A DNA stretch of 64,000 bases, from positions 70,818 to 134,817 of the forward strand of contig DBQX01000131.1 of assembly GCA_002305415.1 (NCBI GenBank), in the 5' to 3' direction. Shown here in pieces: positions 33,985 through 41,262 of the stretch; the stretch's first letter is position 1, and every line of letters starts with the position of its first letter. The translations under genes were made by a program, and so were the position numbers. The stretch comes from Actinomycetales bacterium UBA1383 (lineage in GTDB: Bacteria > Actinomycetota > Actinomycetes > Actinomycetales > Actinomycetaceae). The notes beneath the pieces are model-generated. The model was not told the DNA's origin, did not search any database, and was given only the letters and a program-made list of their open reading frames with translations.

Positions 33985-35289
33985 TTATCCGTGCCGCAGC
34001 AGGTGCGCGAGGGTGCGCGCGCCGAAGTGGATCGCCTCCACCGGGACACGTTCGTCCACGCCGTGGAACATGCCGGGGAAGTCCATGCCCGCGGGCAGGC
34101 GAAGGGGGGTGAACCCGTAGCCCCGGATGCCGAGCCGGGACAGTGCCTTGTTGTCGGTGCCGGCGGACAGCATGTACGGCAGCACGACCGCACCCGGGTC
34201 CTCCGCAGCGATCGCCGCCCGCATGGCGTCGACGGTCTCCCCCTCGAACGGGACCTCGAGCCCCACGTCCCGGTTGATGTCCTCGAACTCGATGCCCGGA
34301 CCGGCGAGCCGCTTCAGGGTGGCGAGCGCGTCCTCCTCGGTGCCCGGGATGCACCGCAGGTCGATCGCGGCCGTTGCTTCACCCGGGACCACGTTCGCCT
34401 TGTAGCCGGCCTCCAGCTGGGTGGGGTTGACGCCTGTCCGGGTCGTGGCCTGCACGAACCGGCCGGCAGGACCGAGCGCGTCGGTGAGTCGCTGGATCGA
34501 CTGGGGGTCTTCGGGGTCCCAGGCCGAGCCGGTCAGGTCGGCGACGCCGTCGAGCAGCGCGCGCACCGTGTGGGTCAGGTGGAGGGGCCAGGGGTACGTG
34601 CCGATCCGGTCGATCGCGCCCGCGAGCCGGGTGACCGCGTTGTCGTCGTTGACGAGCGAGCCGTGCCCCGCCGTGCCCCGCGCCCGCAGGCGCAGCCAGT
34701 GGAGGCCCTTCTCCGCGGTCTGGACGAGATAGGCCCGCCGATCGCCCAGGGTGACCGAGTACCCCCCGACCTCCGAGATCGCGTCGGTTGCCCCGGCGAA
34801 CAGGTCGGGACGATGGTCGACCAGCCAGTGGGAGCCCTTCCGCCCACCGGCCTCCTCGTCGGCGAAGACGGCGAGGATGACGTCGCGCCGGGGCCGCCAG
34901 CCCGTCCTGGCCATGTCGCGGACGACGGCCAGCATCATGCCCACCATGTCCTTCATGTCGACGGCGCCCCTGCCCCAGAGCATGCCGTCGGCGACCACGC
35001 CGCCGAACGGGTCGACGCTCCAGTCGGGGGCGTGCGCCGGTACAACGTCCGAGTGCCCGTGGAGGACCAGCGCCCCGCGGTCCGGCTCCGTGCCGGGGAT
35101 GCGCAGCACCACGGATGCCCGGCGGGGCTCGGACTCGATCAGGAGCGGCTCCCACCCGACCTCGGTGAGGAGGTCGACCACGAGGTCCGCCGCGGCGCGC
35201 TCACCGGGACCCGAGCCGTCGCCGTAGTTCGAGGTGTCGATCCGGATGAGGTCCCGGGCGATCCTGACGGCGTCGTGCTCGAAGGTCAT
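33985..35289 (-). CDS. M20/M25/M40-family metallopeptidase
   Basis: This is a zinc-dependent dipeptidase or deacylase of 434 residues. The metal ligands are in LHGHSDVVPA, WGRGAVDMKD and the catalytic FADEEAGG. The dimerisation lid follows (about 190-310), and the last ligand is near GTDNKAL and FHGVDERV. Members cleave N-acyl amino acids or dipeptides, and substrate choice cannot be read here. An M20 gene in this region is common in actinobacteria. The ATG has a TAGGGT hexamer 7 bases upstream whose TAG is also the stop codon of the upstream kinase gene. Confidence 0.92.
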   Translation of the reverse strand: MTFEHDAVRIARDLIRIDTSNYGDGSGPGERAAADLVVDLLTEVGWEPLLIESEPRRASVVLRIPGTEPDRGALVLHGHSDVVPAHAPDWSVDPFGGVVADGMLWGRGAVDMKDMVGMMLAVVRDMARTGWRPRRDVILAVFADEEAGGRKGSHWLVDHRPDLFAGATDAISEVGGYSVTLGDRRAYLVQTAEKGLHWLRLRARGTAGHGSLVNDDNAVTRLAGAIDRIGTYPWPLHLTHTVRALLDGVADLTGSAWDPEDPQSIQRLTDALGPAGRFVQATTRTGVNPTQLEAGYKANVVPGEATAAIDLRCIPGTEEDALATLKRLAGPGIEFEDINRDVGLEVPFEGETVDAMRAAIAAEDPGAVVLPYMLSAGTDNKALSRLGIRGYGFTPLRLPAGMDFPGMFHGVDERVPVEAIHFGARTLAHLLRHG

Positions 35290-35296
35290 GGGTTCC

Positions 35297-35302
35297 ACCC
35301 TA
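35297..35302 (-). promoter_or_regulatory. -10 element, leaderless M20 peptidase gene
   Basis: TAGGGT on the minus strand ends 7 bases before ATG 35289. Its first three bases (35300-35302) are the TAG stop codon of the kinase gene. Confidence 0.5.
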
Positions 35303-36244
35303 GACGGTGGCCTCCACCCCGGAGAGTCCGCCTGCGTCCAGCCGGAACGCGGGGTAGGAAGCCGCCGCGCCGGGCCGCTCCACGCTCCGTGTCCCCGCCA
35401 CCACAGCGGCACTGAGGGAGTCGACGAGGGAGTGTCCGAGGGCCAGTGCCGCGGCGAGCACCCCCACGGTCGCATCCCCGGCGCCGGTGGTGTCCACGAC
35501 CCGCTCGGGACGTGGTGCCGGGACGTGGTGCGTGACGTCGTCGGCCGCGAGCACGGCACCGCCGGCGCCGATGGTGACGACGGCGTGGCGGACCCCCAGC
35601 CCGCACAGCGCGAGCGCGGTGTCCCGGGCCGCCGCGAGATCGCGCGGCGGGGTGGACCCGAGGACCGCCGCCGCCTCCGGTTCATTCACGACGAGAACGT
35701 CCAGCCCGGCCAGGGTCGCAGCCGGGAGCGGGACGAACGGCGCGAGGTTGAGCACCACCCGGCACCCCACCTCGCGAGCGCGCTCGAGGACGGCGAGGAC
35801 GGTCTCGGGCGGGACCTCCCCCTGGACGACGAGCACGTCGCGCCGCGCCGGGCCGAGGCGGGCGACCACCTCGGGCGAGGTCCACCGGTTCGCACCCGGG
35901 ACGACCACGATCGCGTTCTCCCCTGCCGCGTCCACCACGATGTGCGCGCTCCCCGTCGCGGCGGCTCCGGTGGTCACCAGCGCGGAGGTGTCGACGCCGT
36001 ACCCGCGCAGCGCGGCCGTGAGCTCCTCCCCGTCGCGGTCCTCCCCGACGGTCCCCACGAACAGCACCTCGACGCCCGCGCGGGCCGCGGCGACCGCCTG
36101 GTTGGCGCCCTTCCCGCCGAGGCCGTACGTGACGTGGCTGCCGAGGACGGTCTCTCCCGGCAGCGGGAACCGCGGAGCGGTGACGGTGACATCGCGGTTC
36201 ACCGAGCCGACGACGATGACCCTTCCCCTGGCGCGCTGATCCAC
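35300..36244 (-). CDS. PfkB-family carbohydrate kinase (ribokinase-like)
   Basis: This 314-residue sugar kinase has the N-terminal signature GGKGANQAVAAARAG and the C-terminal anion-hole/catalytic motif DTTGAGDATVG. Both match ribokinase more closely than fructokinase or adenosine kinase. It opens VIVVGSVNRDVTVTAPRFP. Ribokinase phosphorylates ribose at O5. No ribose transporter or regulator lies next to it, so the substrate is an inference. I placed the start at GTG 36244, with a CATGAT hexamer 6 bases upstream; the ORF extends 30 codons further. Confidence 0.88.
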   Translation of the reverse strand: MDQRARGRVIVVGSVNRDVTVTAPRFPLPGETVLGSHVTYGLGGKGANQAVAAARAGVEVLFVGTVGEDRDGEELTAALRGYGVDTSALVTTGAAATGSAHIVVDAAGENAIVVVPGANRWTSPEVVARLGPARRDVLVVQGEVPPETVLAVLERAREVGCRVVLNLAPFVPLPAATLAGLDVLVVNEPEAAAVLGSTPPRDLAAARDTALALCGLGVRHAVVTIGAGGAVLAADDVTHHVPAPRPERVVDTTGAGDATVGVLAAALALGHSLVDSLSAAVVAGTRSVERPGAAASYPAFRLDAGGLSGVEATV

Positions 36245-36289
36245 GTCGCCATCATGGCAGTGGTCCCGCGCGTCGGCACCGGCGGTCGC

Positions 36290-36295
36290 TACGCT
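36290..36295 (+). promoter_or_regulatory. -10 element for the uspA-crcB operon
   Basis: TACGCT lies about 7 bases before a probable transcription start near 36302. This gives a short leader with GGAGGAG before ATG 36319. No fluoride riboswitch fits in so short a leader. Confidence 0.4.
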
Positions 36296-36318
36296 AACGG
36301 CAGTCACGGAGGAGAAGC

Positions 36319-36858
36319 ATGCCGCACATCCCACCCCAACCGAGTCCGTCCCGCCTCACCGACTTCGCCGGCCACTCCGTCGTGGTGGGAGTGGTACCCG
36401 GCCAGCCCGAGCTGGTCGCCCTGACCGCCGCCTCCCTGGCCCGGGCCATCGGCGGCACCCTCTACTTCGGGTACGTGGACACCTCCCGCATCACCGAGGA
36501 GGAGTACCCCGACGGCACCGTCCGGCACGTGGCGATCGAACCGGACCTCGCCGACGACACCTGGATGGAGACCGAGCAGCACATCCTCTCTCATCTCTCC
36601 CGCGCCATGGCGGACCAGGGGGTGAGGTGGGAGTTCCGGTACCTGGCCGGCAGTCCCCAGCGGTCCCTCACCCACCTCGCCCGCGCGGTCGACGCCGCGG
36701 TCATCGTCGTCGGGACGCGCGCCCCGGGCGCGGGTGCCCGGTTGCGGGAGTTCGTCGAGTCCTCGGTCGCGCTGCGCCTCGGCCAGCACCAGCACCGCCC
36801 CGTCCTCGTGGTGCCCCTCAGCGTCGTGGACTGGAAGGCGCGGGCGCCGTGGGAGTGA
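36319..36858 (+). CDS. universal stress protein family protein
   Basis: This single UspA-fold protein of 179 residues opens with VVVGVVPGQPELVALTAASLARAIG. The usual ATP-binding glycine motif (GxxGxx9GS/T) is only partly kept: VVGTRAPGAGARLREFVESSV. It may therefore bind nucleotide weakly or not at all. GGAGGAG lies about 7 bases upstream of the ATG. Its stop overlaps the GTG of the first crcB gene, so it is the first gene of a fluoride-channel operon. Confidence 0.88.
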   Translation: MPHIPPQPSPSRLTDFAGHSVVVGVVPGQPELVALTAASLARAIGGTLYFGYVDTSRITEEEYPDGTVRHVAIEPDLADDTWMETEQHILSHLSRAMADQGVRWEFRYLAGSPQRSLTHLARAVDAAVIVVGTRAPGAGARLREFVESSVALRLGQHQHRPVLVVPLSVVDWKARAPWE

Positions 36859-37280
36859 GGCCCGCGCACCGTGACCCGGTCCTCGTGACGCTGGTGCTCC
36901 TGGGAGGCATGGTCGGCACGACGGGCCGGGCCTGGCTCGAGGACTCCCACCCCGTCCCCACCGGGGAATGGCCGTGGGCGACCTTCGGCATCAACCTGGC
37001 GGGTGCCTTCCTCCTCGGGCTCCTGCTCGAGTCGCTCGCGCTCGGGGGACAGGACCAGGGGTGGCGACGAAGGGTCCGCCTCGGGGTGGGGACCGGCGCG
37101 CTCGGTGGTTTCACCACCTACAGCACCTTCGCGGTCGAGACCAGCCGGCTGCTGGCATCGGCTCCGCTGACGGGTCTCGGCTACGGGCTCGCGACCGTCG
37201 CCCTCGGTCTCGCCCTGGCCTGGGCGGGGACCCGGATCTCCGCCGCCGTGCACCGCCGCACCCGCGAGGGTCGGGCATGA
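36855..37280 (+). CDS. crcB: fluoride channel CrcB/Fluc, first subunit
   Basis: This 141-residue, four-helix membrane protein is one half of a Fluc fluoride exporter. The pore motifs are FGINLAGAFLLGLL in helix 2 and GALGGFTTYSTFAVE in helix 3, which contains the phenylalanine-box and sodium-site region. GTG 36855 overlaps the universal stress protein stop (GTGA). Helices are at about residues 10-27, 40-62, 78-100 and 108-128. With the next gene it should form the antiparallel heterodimer that expels fluoride. Confidence 0.93.
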   Translation: MRPAHRDPVLVTLVLLGGMVGTTGRAWLEDSHPVPTGEWPWATFGINLAGAFLLGLLLESLALGGQDQGWRRRVRLGVGTGALGGFTTYSTFAVETSRLLASAPLTGLGYGLATVALGLALAWAGTRISAAVHRRTREGRA

Positions 37281-37654
37281 CCGGGCCCCTGGTGGCACTC
37301 GGCGGCGGCCTGGGGGCGGCCACCCGCTTCCTGCTGGACAGCTGGGTGGCGCGCCACAACCGCACCGGATTCCCGCTGGGCACGATCGTCATCAACGTGA
37401 CGGGCTCGTTCCTGCTGGGCCTGCTGACCGGCTGGGTCCTGGCCGGAGGAGTCGCCGGTCCGCTGGCGGCGGCCGCGGGAGTCGGATTCCTCGGCGGCTA
37501 CACCACCTTCAGCACCGCGACCGTGGAGGCCGTGCGGCTGCACCGGACCGGGCGGCACCGGGTCGCGGTCCTGCACGCCGGCGGCATGCTCGTCATCGCG
37601 ATCGTCGCCGCCACCGTGGGCCTGTGGATCGCCCAACTGGGATGGGGCCGATGA
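37277..37654 (+). CDS. crcB: fluoride channel CrcB/Fluc, second subunit
   Basis: This 125-residue four-helix protein is paralogous to the one before it, with IVINVTGSFLLGLL and GFLGGYTTFSTATVE. Charged residues between helices differ from the first subunit, as expected for two proteins inserted in opposite orientations to form one dual-topology channel. The ATG overlaps the upstream stop (ATGA, 37277-37280). Confidence 0.93.
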   Translation: MTGPLVALGGGLGAATRFLLDSWVARHNRTGFPLGTIVINVTGSFLLGLLTGWVLAGGVAGPLAAAAGVGFLGGYTTFSTATVEAVRLHRTGRHRVAVLHAGGMLVIAIVAATVGLWIAQLGWGR

Positions 37655-37765
37655 CGCGCCCCCTCATGCTGCGACCGGAGACGTGAAACGCGCATCCGCG
37701 GTCCCCGAAGCGAGGCATCGCCGGAAACATCGCTCACTCGCCCCCCGCCGACCGCCCGGACGCAC

Positions 37766-37771
37766 TACCGT
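37766..37771 (+). promoter_or_regulatory. -10 element for glgB
   Basis: TACCGT would start transcription near 37778, giving a leader of about 77 bases that begins with a GC hairpin (37782-37799) before the glgB Shine-Dalgarno sequence GAGAGGAG. Confidence 0.4.
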
Positions 37772-37781
37772 CGAGGAATCA

Positions 37782-37799
37782 CCCCGCGTTGCCGCGGGG
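37782..37799 (+). promoter_or_regulatory. GC hairpin at the 5' end of the glgB leader
   Basis: CCCCGCG at 37782-37788 pairs with CGCGGGG at 37793-37799 across a TTGC loop. The rest of the 200-base gap from 37655 holds only the -10 and the Shine-Dalgarno sequence. The hairpin could stabilise the mRNA or be a weak crcB terminator; no T-run follows it. Confidence 0.45.
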
Positions 37800-37854
37800 G
37801 AAGCGAATCTCCAGCCCACATCCGATCCGCAGGATCGACCGAGAGGAGTTTTCA

Positions 37855-39855
37855 ATGGCACACGATCTGGCCGGGGGCCTGACCGGTTGGGACCTCGAGG
37901 GATTCCACCAGGGTGGTGACACGGAGTGCTGGAAGCGCCTGGGCTCACATGTGGTCACCATCGAGGATGATGAGCGCGGACCCATCACCGGTACCCGCTT
38001 CGCCGTCTGGGCGCCGAATGCGCGCGCTGTCCGCGTCAACGGGGACTTCAACTGGTGGACCGGCGACGACATGCACCTGATCCCGGGTTCGGGGGTGTGG
38101 GGGCTCTTTGTCGAGGGGGTCGGCGAGGGGACGCTGTACAAGTACAACATCCTCTGCGCGGACGGGGTGTGGCGCGAGAAGGTCGACCCGATGGCGCGGT
38201 TCGCCGAGCAGGCGCCGTCCAACGCGTCGATCGTGTACGAGAGCAAGTACACCTGGGCGGACGACGAGTGGATGACGGAGCGGGCGACCCACAAGCCGCA
38301 CCGTTCCCCGATGTCGATCTACGAGGTGCACCTCGGCTCGTGGCGCAAGGGCAAGACCTACCTCGAGCTCGCCGACGAACTGGTGGAGTACGTCACCTGG
38401 CAGGGGTTCACGCACGTCGAGCTCATGCCCGTCACCGAGCACCCCCTCGTGGCCTCGTGGGGCTACCAGGTCACCAACTACTTCGCCCCGCAGTCGCGCC
38501 TCGGCCGGCCGGACGAGTTCCGCTACCTCGTCGACCGGCTGCACCAGGCCGGCATCGGCGTGATCCTGGACTGGGTGCCGGGCCACTTCCCCAAGGACGA
38601 GTGGGCCCTCGGCCGCTTCGACGGCACCGCGCTCTACGAGCACGAGGATCCGCGCAAGGGCGAGCACAAGGAGTGGGGCACCTACATCTTCAACTACTCC
38701 CGGAACGAGGTGAAGTCGTTCCTCGTGTCCAACGCGCTCTACTGGGTGGCCGACTTCCACATCGACGCACTCCGGGTGGACGCCGTCGCCTCCATGCTCT
38801 ACCTGGACTACAACCGCGAGGACGGCCAGTGGATCCCGAACGAGTACGGCGGGAACCACAACCTCGAGGCGATCGACTTCCTGCGCTACGTCAACCGCCA
38901 CCTCTACGAGCGCGTGCCCGGGGTCGTCATGATCGCCGAGGAGTCGACCGCGTTCGACGGCGTCACCAAGCCGGTCGACTGGGGCGGCCTCGGGTTCGGC
39001 TTCAAGTGGAACATGGGCTGGATGAACGACTCGCTGCGCTACCTCGCCCTCGAGCCGATCCACCGCCAGTACCACCACCACGAGATGACCTTCGCCATGG
39101 TGTACCAGTACTCGGAGAACTACGTCCTTCCCATCAGCCATGACGAGGTGGTCCACGGCAAGGGCTCGATGATCAACAAGATCCCGCAGGACGACTGGCG
39201 CAAGTTCGCCACGTTGCGTGCCTTCTACTCGTTCATGTGGGCCTTCCCGGGCAAGAAGCTCGTGTTCATGGGCAACGAGTTCGGGCAGCGCGCCGAGTGG
39301 AACGAGGATGTCAGCCTCGAGTGGTGGGTGGACGGCCTCTGGGGCCACCACGGCCTGCAGCTGATGTTCAAGCACCTCAACGAGCTGTACCGCGAGCACC
39401 CGGCCTTCTGGCAGCTCGACACCTCTCCCGAGGGTTTCCGCTGGATCAACGCGGACGACGCCGGCGCGAACACGTTCTCCTGGCTGCGGTTCGACGACGA
39501 GGGCAAGGCGATCGCCGCGATCGTCAACTTCTCGTCGGTGCCGTGGACGCAGTACCAGATCGGCCTGCCGGAGGCGGGAGTCTGGACGGAGATCCACAAC
39601 TCCGACGCCAAGGAGTTTGACGGCTCCGGCTCCCACGGCAACTGGGGCCAGGTCATCGCGGCCGAGGAGCCCTACTACGGCTTCCCCGCCAGCGCCACGA
39701 TCAGCGTGCCGCCGCTCGGCGCCGTGTTCTTCCGCTACGACGGCCCCGCCGCGGCGACGGCGGAGGAGCCTGCCGAGGGGAGTGTGGCAGCCCCTGCTGC
39801 GGCGGAGTCCGTCGGGTCGCCCGACTCGCCGGAGTCGCCGGAGTCCGCGGAGTAG
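37855..39855 (+). CDS. glgB: 1,4-alpha-glucan branching enzyme
   Basis: GlgB introduces alpha-1,6 branches into glycogen. It has 666 residues: a CBM48 domain (about 40-130), a GH13 catalytic barrel and a C-terminal beta domain. The catalytic triad is visible: the nucleophile Asp in DALRVDAVASMLY, the Glu in VMIAEEST and the transition-state Asp in PISHDEVVHGKGSM. An Ala/Glu/Ser/Pro-rich tail of about 40 residues is added after the fold. GAGAGGAG precedes the ATG by about 9 bases. It stands alone, with no other glg gene nearby. Confidence 0.96.
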   Translation: MAHDLAGGLTGWDLEGFHQGGDTECWKRLGSHVVTIEDDERGPITGTRFAVWAPNARAVRVNGDFNWWTGDDMHLIPGSGVWGLFVEGVGEGTLYKYNILCADGVWREKVDPMARFAEQAPSNASIVYESKYTWADDEWMTERATHKPHRSPMSIYEVHLGSWRKGKTYLELADELVEYVTWQGFTHVELMPVTEHPLVASWGYQVTNYFAPQSRLGRPDEFRYLVDRLHQAGIGVILDWVPGHFPKDEWALGRFDGTALYEHEDPRKGEHKEWGTYIFNYSRNEVKSFLVSNALYWVADFHIDALRVDAVASMLYLDYNREDGQWIPNEYGGNHNLEAIDFLRYVNRHLYERVPGVVMIAEESTAFDGVTKPVDWGGLGFGFKWNMGWMNDSLRYLALEPIHRQYHHHEMTFAMVYQYSENYVLPISHDEVVHGKGSMINKIPQDDWRKFATLRAFYSFMWAFPGKKLVFMGNEFGQRAEWNEDVSLEWWVDGLWGHHGLQLMFKHLNELYREHPAFWQLDTSPEGFRWINADDAGANTFSWLRFDDEGKAIAAIVNFSSVPWTQYQIGLPEAGVWTEIHNSDAKEFDGSGSHGNWGQVIAAEEPYYGFPASATISVPPLGAVFFRYDGPAAATAEEPAEGSVAAPAAAESVGSPDSPESPESAE

Positions 39856-39883
39856 GCCACCTGACGCCGCGCGCCCCGCGCGC

Positions 39884-39919
39884 GAAGGGCGGCGTCCCCC
39901 ACCGGGGGCGCCGCCCTTC
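39884..39919. terminator. strong bidirectional hairpin between glgB and trpB2
   Basis: GAAGGGCGGCG pairs perfectly with CGCCGCCCTTC, and an inner CCCCC/GGGGG stem closes on ACC. With 16 base pairs it can stop transcription from both converging genes. T-runs are short, as is usual in GC-rich actinobacteria. Confidence 0.85.
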
Positions 39920-39932
39920 TGGCGTGGTGGCG

Positions 39933-41249
39933 TCAGCTGTCGACCATCTGCCCCGAGAGGTAGTCCGCGTAGGCGGGGAGGTCGAGCTGGCCGCTGCCCG
40001 AGACCCCGATGAGGATCACCTTCGACTCGCCGGTCTCCGCGGCGTTCCGGGCCTCGCGGAGCGCGCCCGCGATCGCGTGGTTCGACTCGGAGGCGGGAAT
40101 GATCGCCTCGGCCCGCGCGAACGTGACACCGGCGTCGAAGGCCTCGCGCTGCCGGACGGAGATCGCGTCGATCAAACCCTCGTGGTACGCGTGGCTCACC
40201 AGCGGCGACATGCCGTGGTACCGCAACCCGCCCGCGTGGACGGGGGCGGGGACGAAGTCCGCGCCGAGGCTGTACATCTTGAGCAGCGGCGTGAGCTGCG
40301 CGGTGTCCCCGAAGTCGTACCGGTACTCACCCTCGGTCAGCGAGGGGGCTGCCTTGGGCTCGCACGCCACGATCCGCGTGTTGGCGCGGCCCTCCAGGTT
40401 CTCCCGCAGCAGCGGGAACGCGATGCCGGCAAGGTTGGACCCTCCGCCCGCGCAGGCGTAGAGCGCGTCGGGCGCCGACTCCCCGAACTCCTTGAGCTGG
40501 AGCAGCACCTCCTGCCCGATCACCGACTGGTGGAGCGCGACGTGGTTGAGGACGCTGCCGAGCGAGTAGCTGGCATCGGGATCGCCGGCGGCCACCTCGA
40601 TCGCCTCGCTGATCGCCATCCCGAGCGAGCCGCTCGTCCCGGGGAATCGCTCACGGAACGAGCGTCCCGCCGCCGTGAGGTCCGAGGGGCTGCCGACGAC
40701 GGACGCACCGTAGGTCTCCATCTGGACCCTGCGGTACGGCTTGGAGTCGAAGGACCCCTGGACCTGCCACACGTCGCACTTCAGGCCGAACAGGTTGCAC
40801 GCGAGCGCCAGCGCCGCACCCCACTGGCCCGCGCCCGTCTCGGTGGTGAGGCGCGTGCGACCCTCGAGCATGTTGTAGTACGCCTGCGCGACGGCGCTGT
40901 TGAGCTTGTGGCTGCCCACCGGCGAGACACCCTCGTACTTGTAGTAGATCCGGGCCGGGGTGCCGAGGGCCTTCTCCAGCCGGTAGGCGCGGAAGAGGGG
41001 GGACGGACGCCAGAGCTTGTAGATGTTGCGGACCGGTTCCGGGATCTCGATCCACCGCTCGGCACTGGCCTCCTGGGCGATCAGGCCCATCGGGAATATG
41101 GCGGACAGGTCGTCCGGGGTGAGCGGCTCCCGCGTGGCGGGATGCAGCGGTGGCGGGGGCGGCACGGGGAGGTCCGCCACGATGTTGTACCAGTGGGTGG
41201 GGATCTGTGACTCGTCAAGAACGACCTTGGTCTTTGTTGGTGCATCCAC
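39933..41249 (-). CDS. TrpB2-type tryptophan synthase beta chain
   Basis: This 438-residue PLP enzyme belongs to the TrpB2 branch, distinct from the TrpB1 in the trp operon. The PLP lysine is in SPVGSHKLNSA and the phosphate loop is CAGGGSNLAGI. It has the TrpB2-type N-terminal extension (PTHWYNIVADLP) and lacks the TrpA-contacting GEFGG region. TrpB2 enzymes make tryptophan from indole and serine, often without TrpA. Its GTG 41249 has a TAGAGT hexamer 7 bases upstream. It is transcribed alone, away from other trp genes. Confidence 0.92.
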   Translation of the reverse strand: MDAPTKTKVVLDESQIPTHWYNIVADLPVPPPPPLHPATREPLTPDDLSAIFPMGLIAQEASAERWIEIPEPVRNIYKLWRPSPLFRAYRLEKALGTPARIYYKYEGVSPVGSHKLNSAVAQAYYNMLEGRTRLTTETGAGQWGAALALACNLFGLKCDVWQVQGSFDSKPYRRVQMETYGASVVGSPSDLTAAGRSFRERFPGTSGSLGMAISEAIEVAAGDPDASYSLGSVLNHVALHQSVIGQEVLLQLKEFGESAPDALYACAGGGSNLAGIAFPLLRENLEGRANTRIVACEPKAAPSLTEGEYRYDFGDTAQLTPLLKMYSLGADFVPAPVHAGGLRYHGMSPLVSHAYHEGLIDAISVRQREAFDAGVTFARAEAIIPASESNHAIAGALREARNAAETGESKVILIGVSGSGQLDLPAYADYLSGQMVDS

Positions 41250-41256
41250 GGCGACC

Positions 41257-41262
41257 ACTCTA
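41257..41262 (-). promoter_or_regulatory. -10 element, leaderless trpB2
   Basis: TAGAGT on the minus strand ends 7 bases before GTG 41249. Its first three bases (41260-41262) are the TAG stop codon of the upstream P-type ATPase gene. Confidence 0.5.

Noticed and set aside
36302..36318. Fluoride riboswitch before the uspA-crcB operon
   Set aside because: The predicted leader is only about 17 bases, too short for the fold, and I see no matching conserved sequence upstream.
36859..37276. Possibility that the two crcB genes are one frameshifted gene
   Set aside because: Each frame encodes a complete four-helix Fluc subunit with its own pore motifs, joined by a clean ATGA overlap.
37776..37800. 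Palindrome before glgB resembling a type I-E CRISPR repeat
   Set aside because: It occurs once, has no spacer periodicity, and no cas genes lie nearby. I treat it as a leader hairpin.
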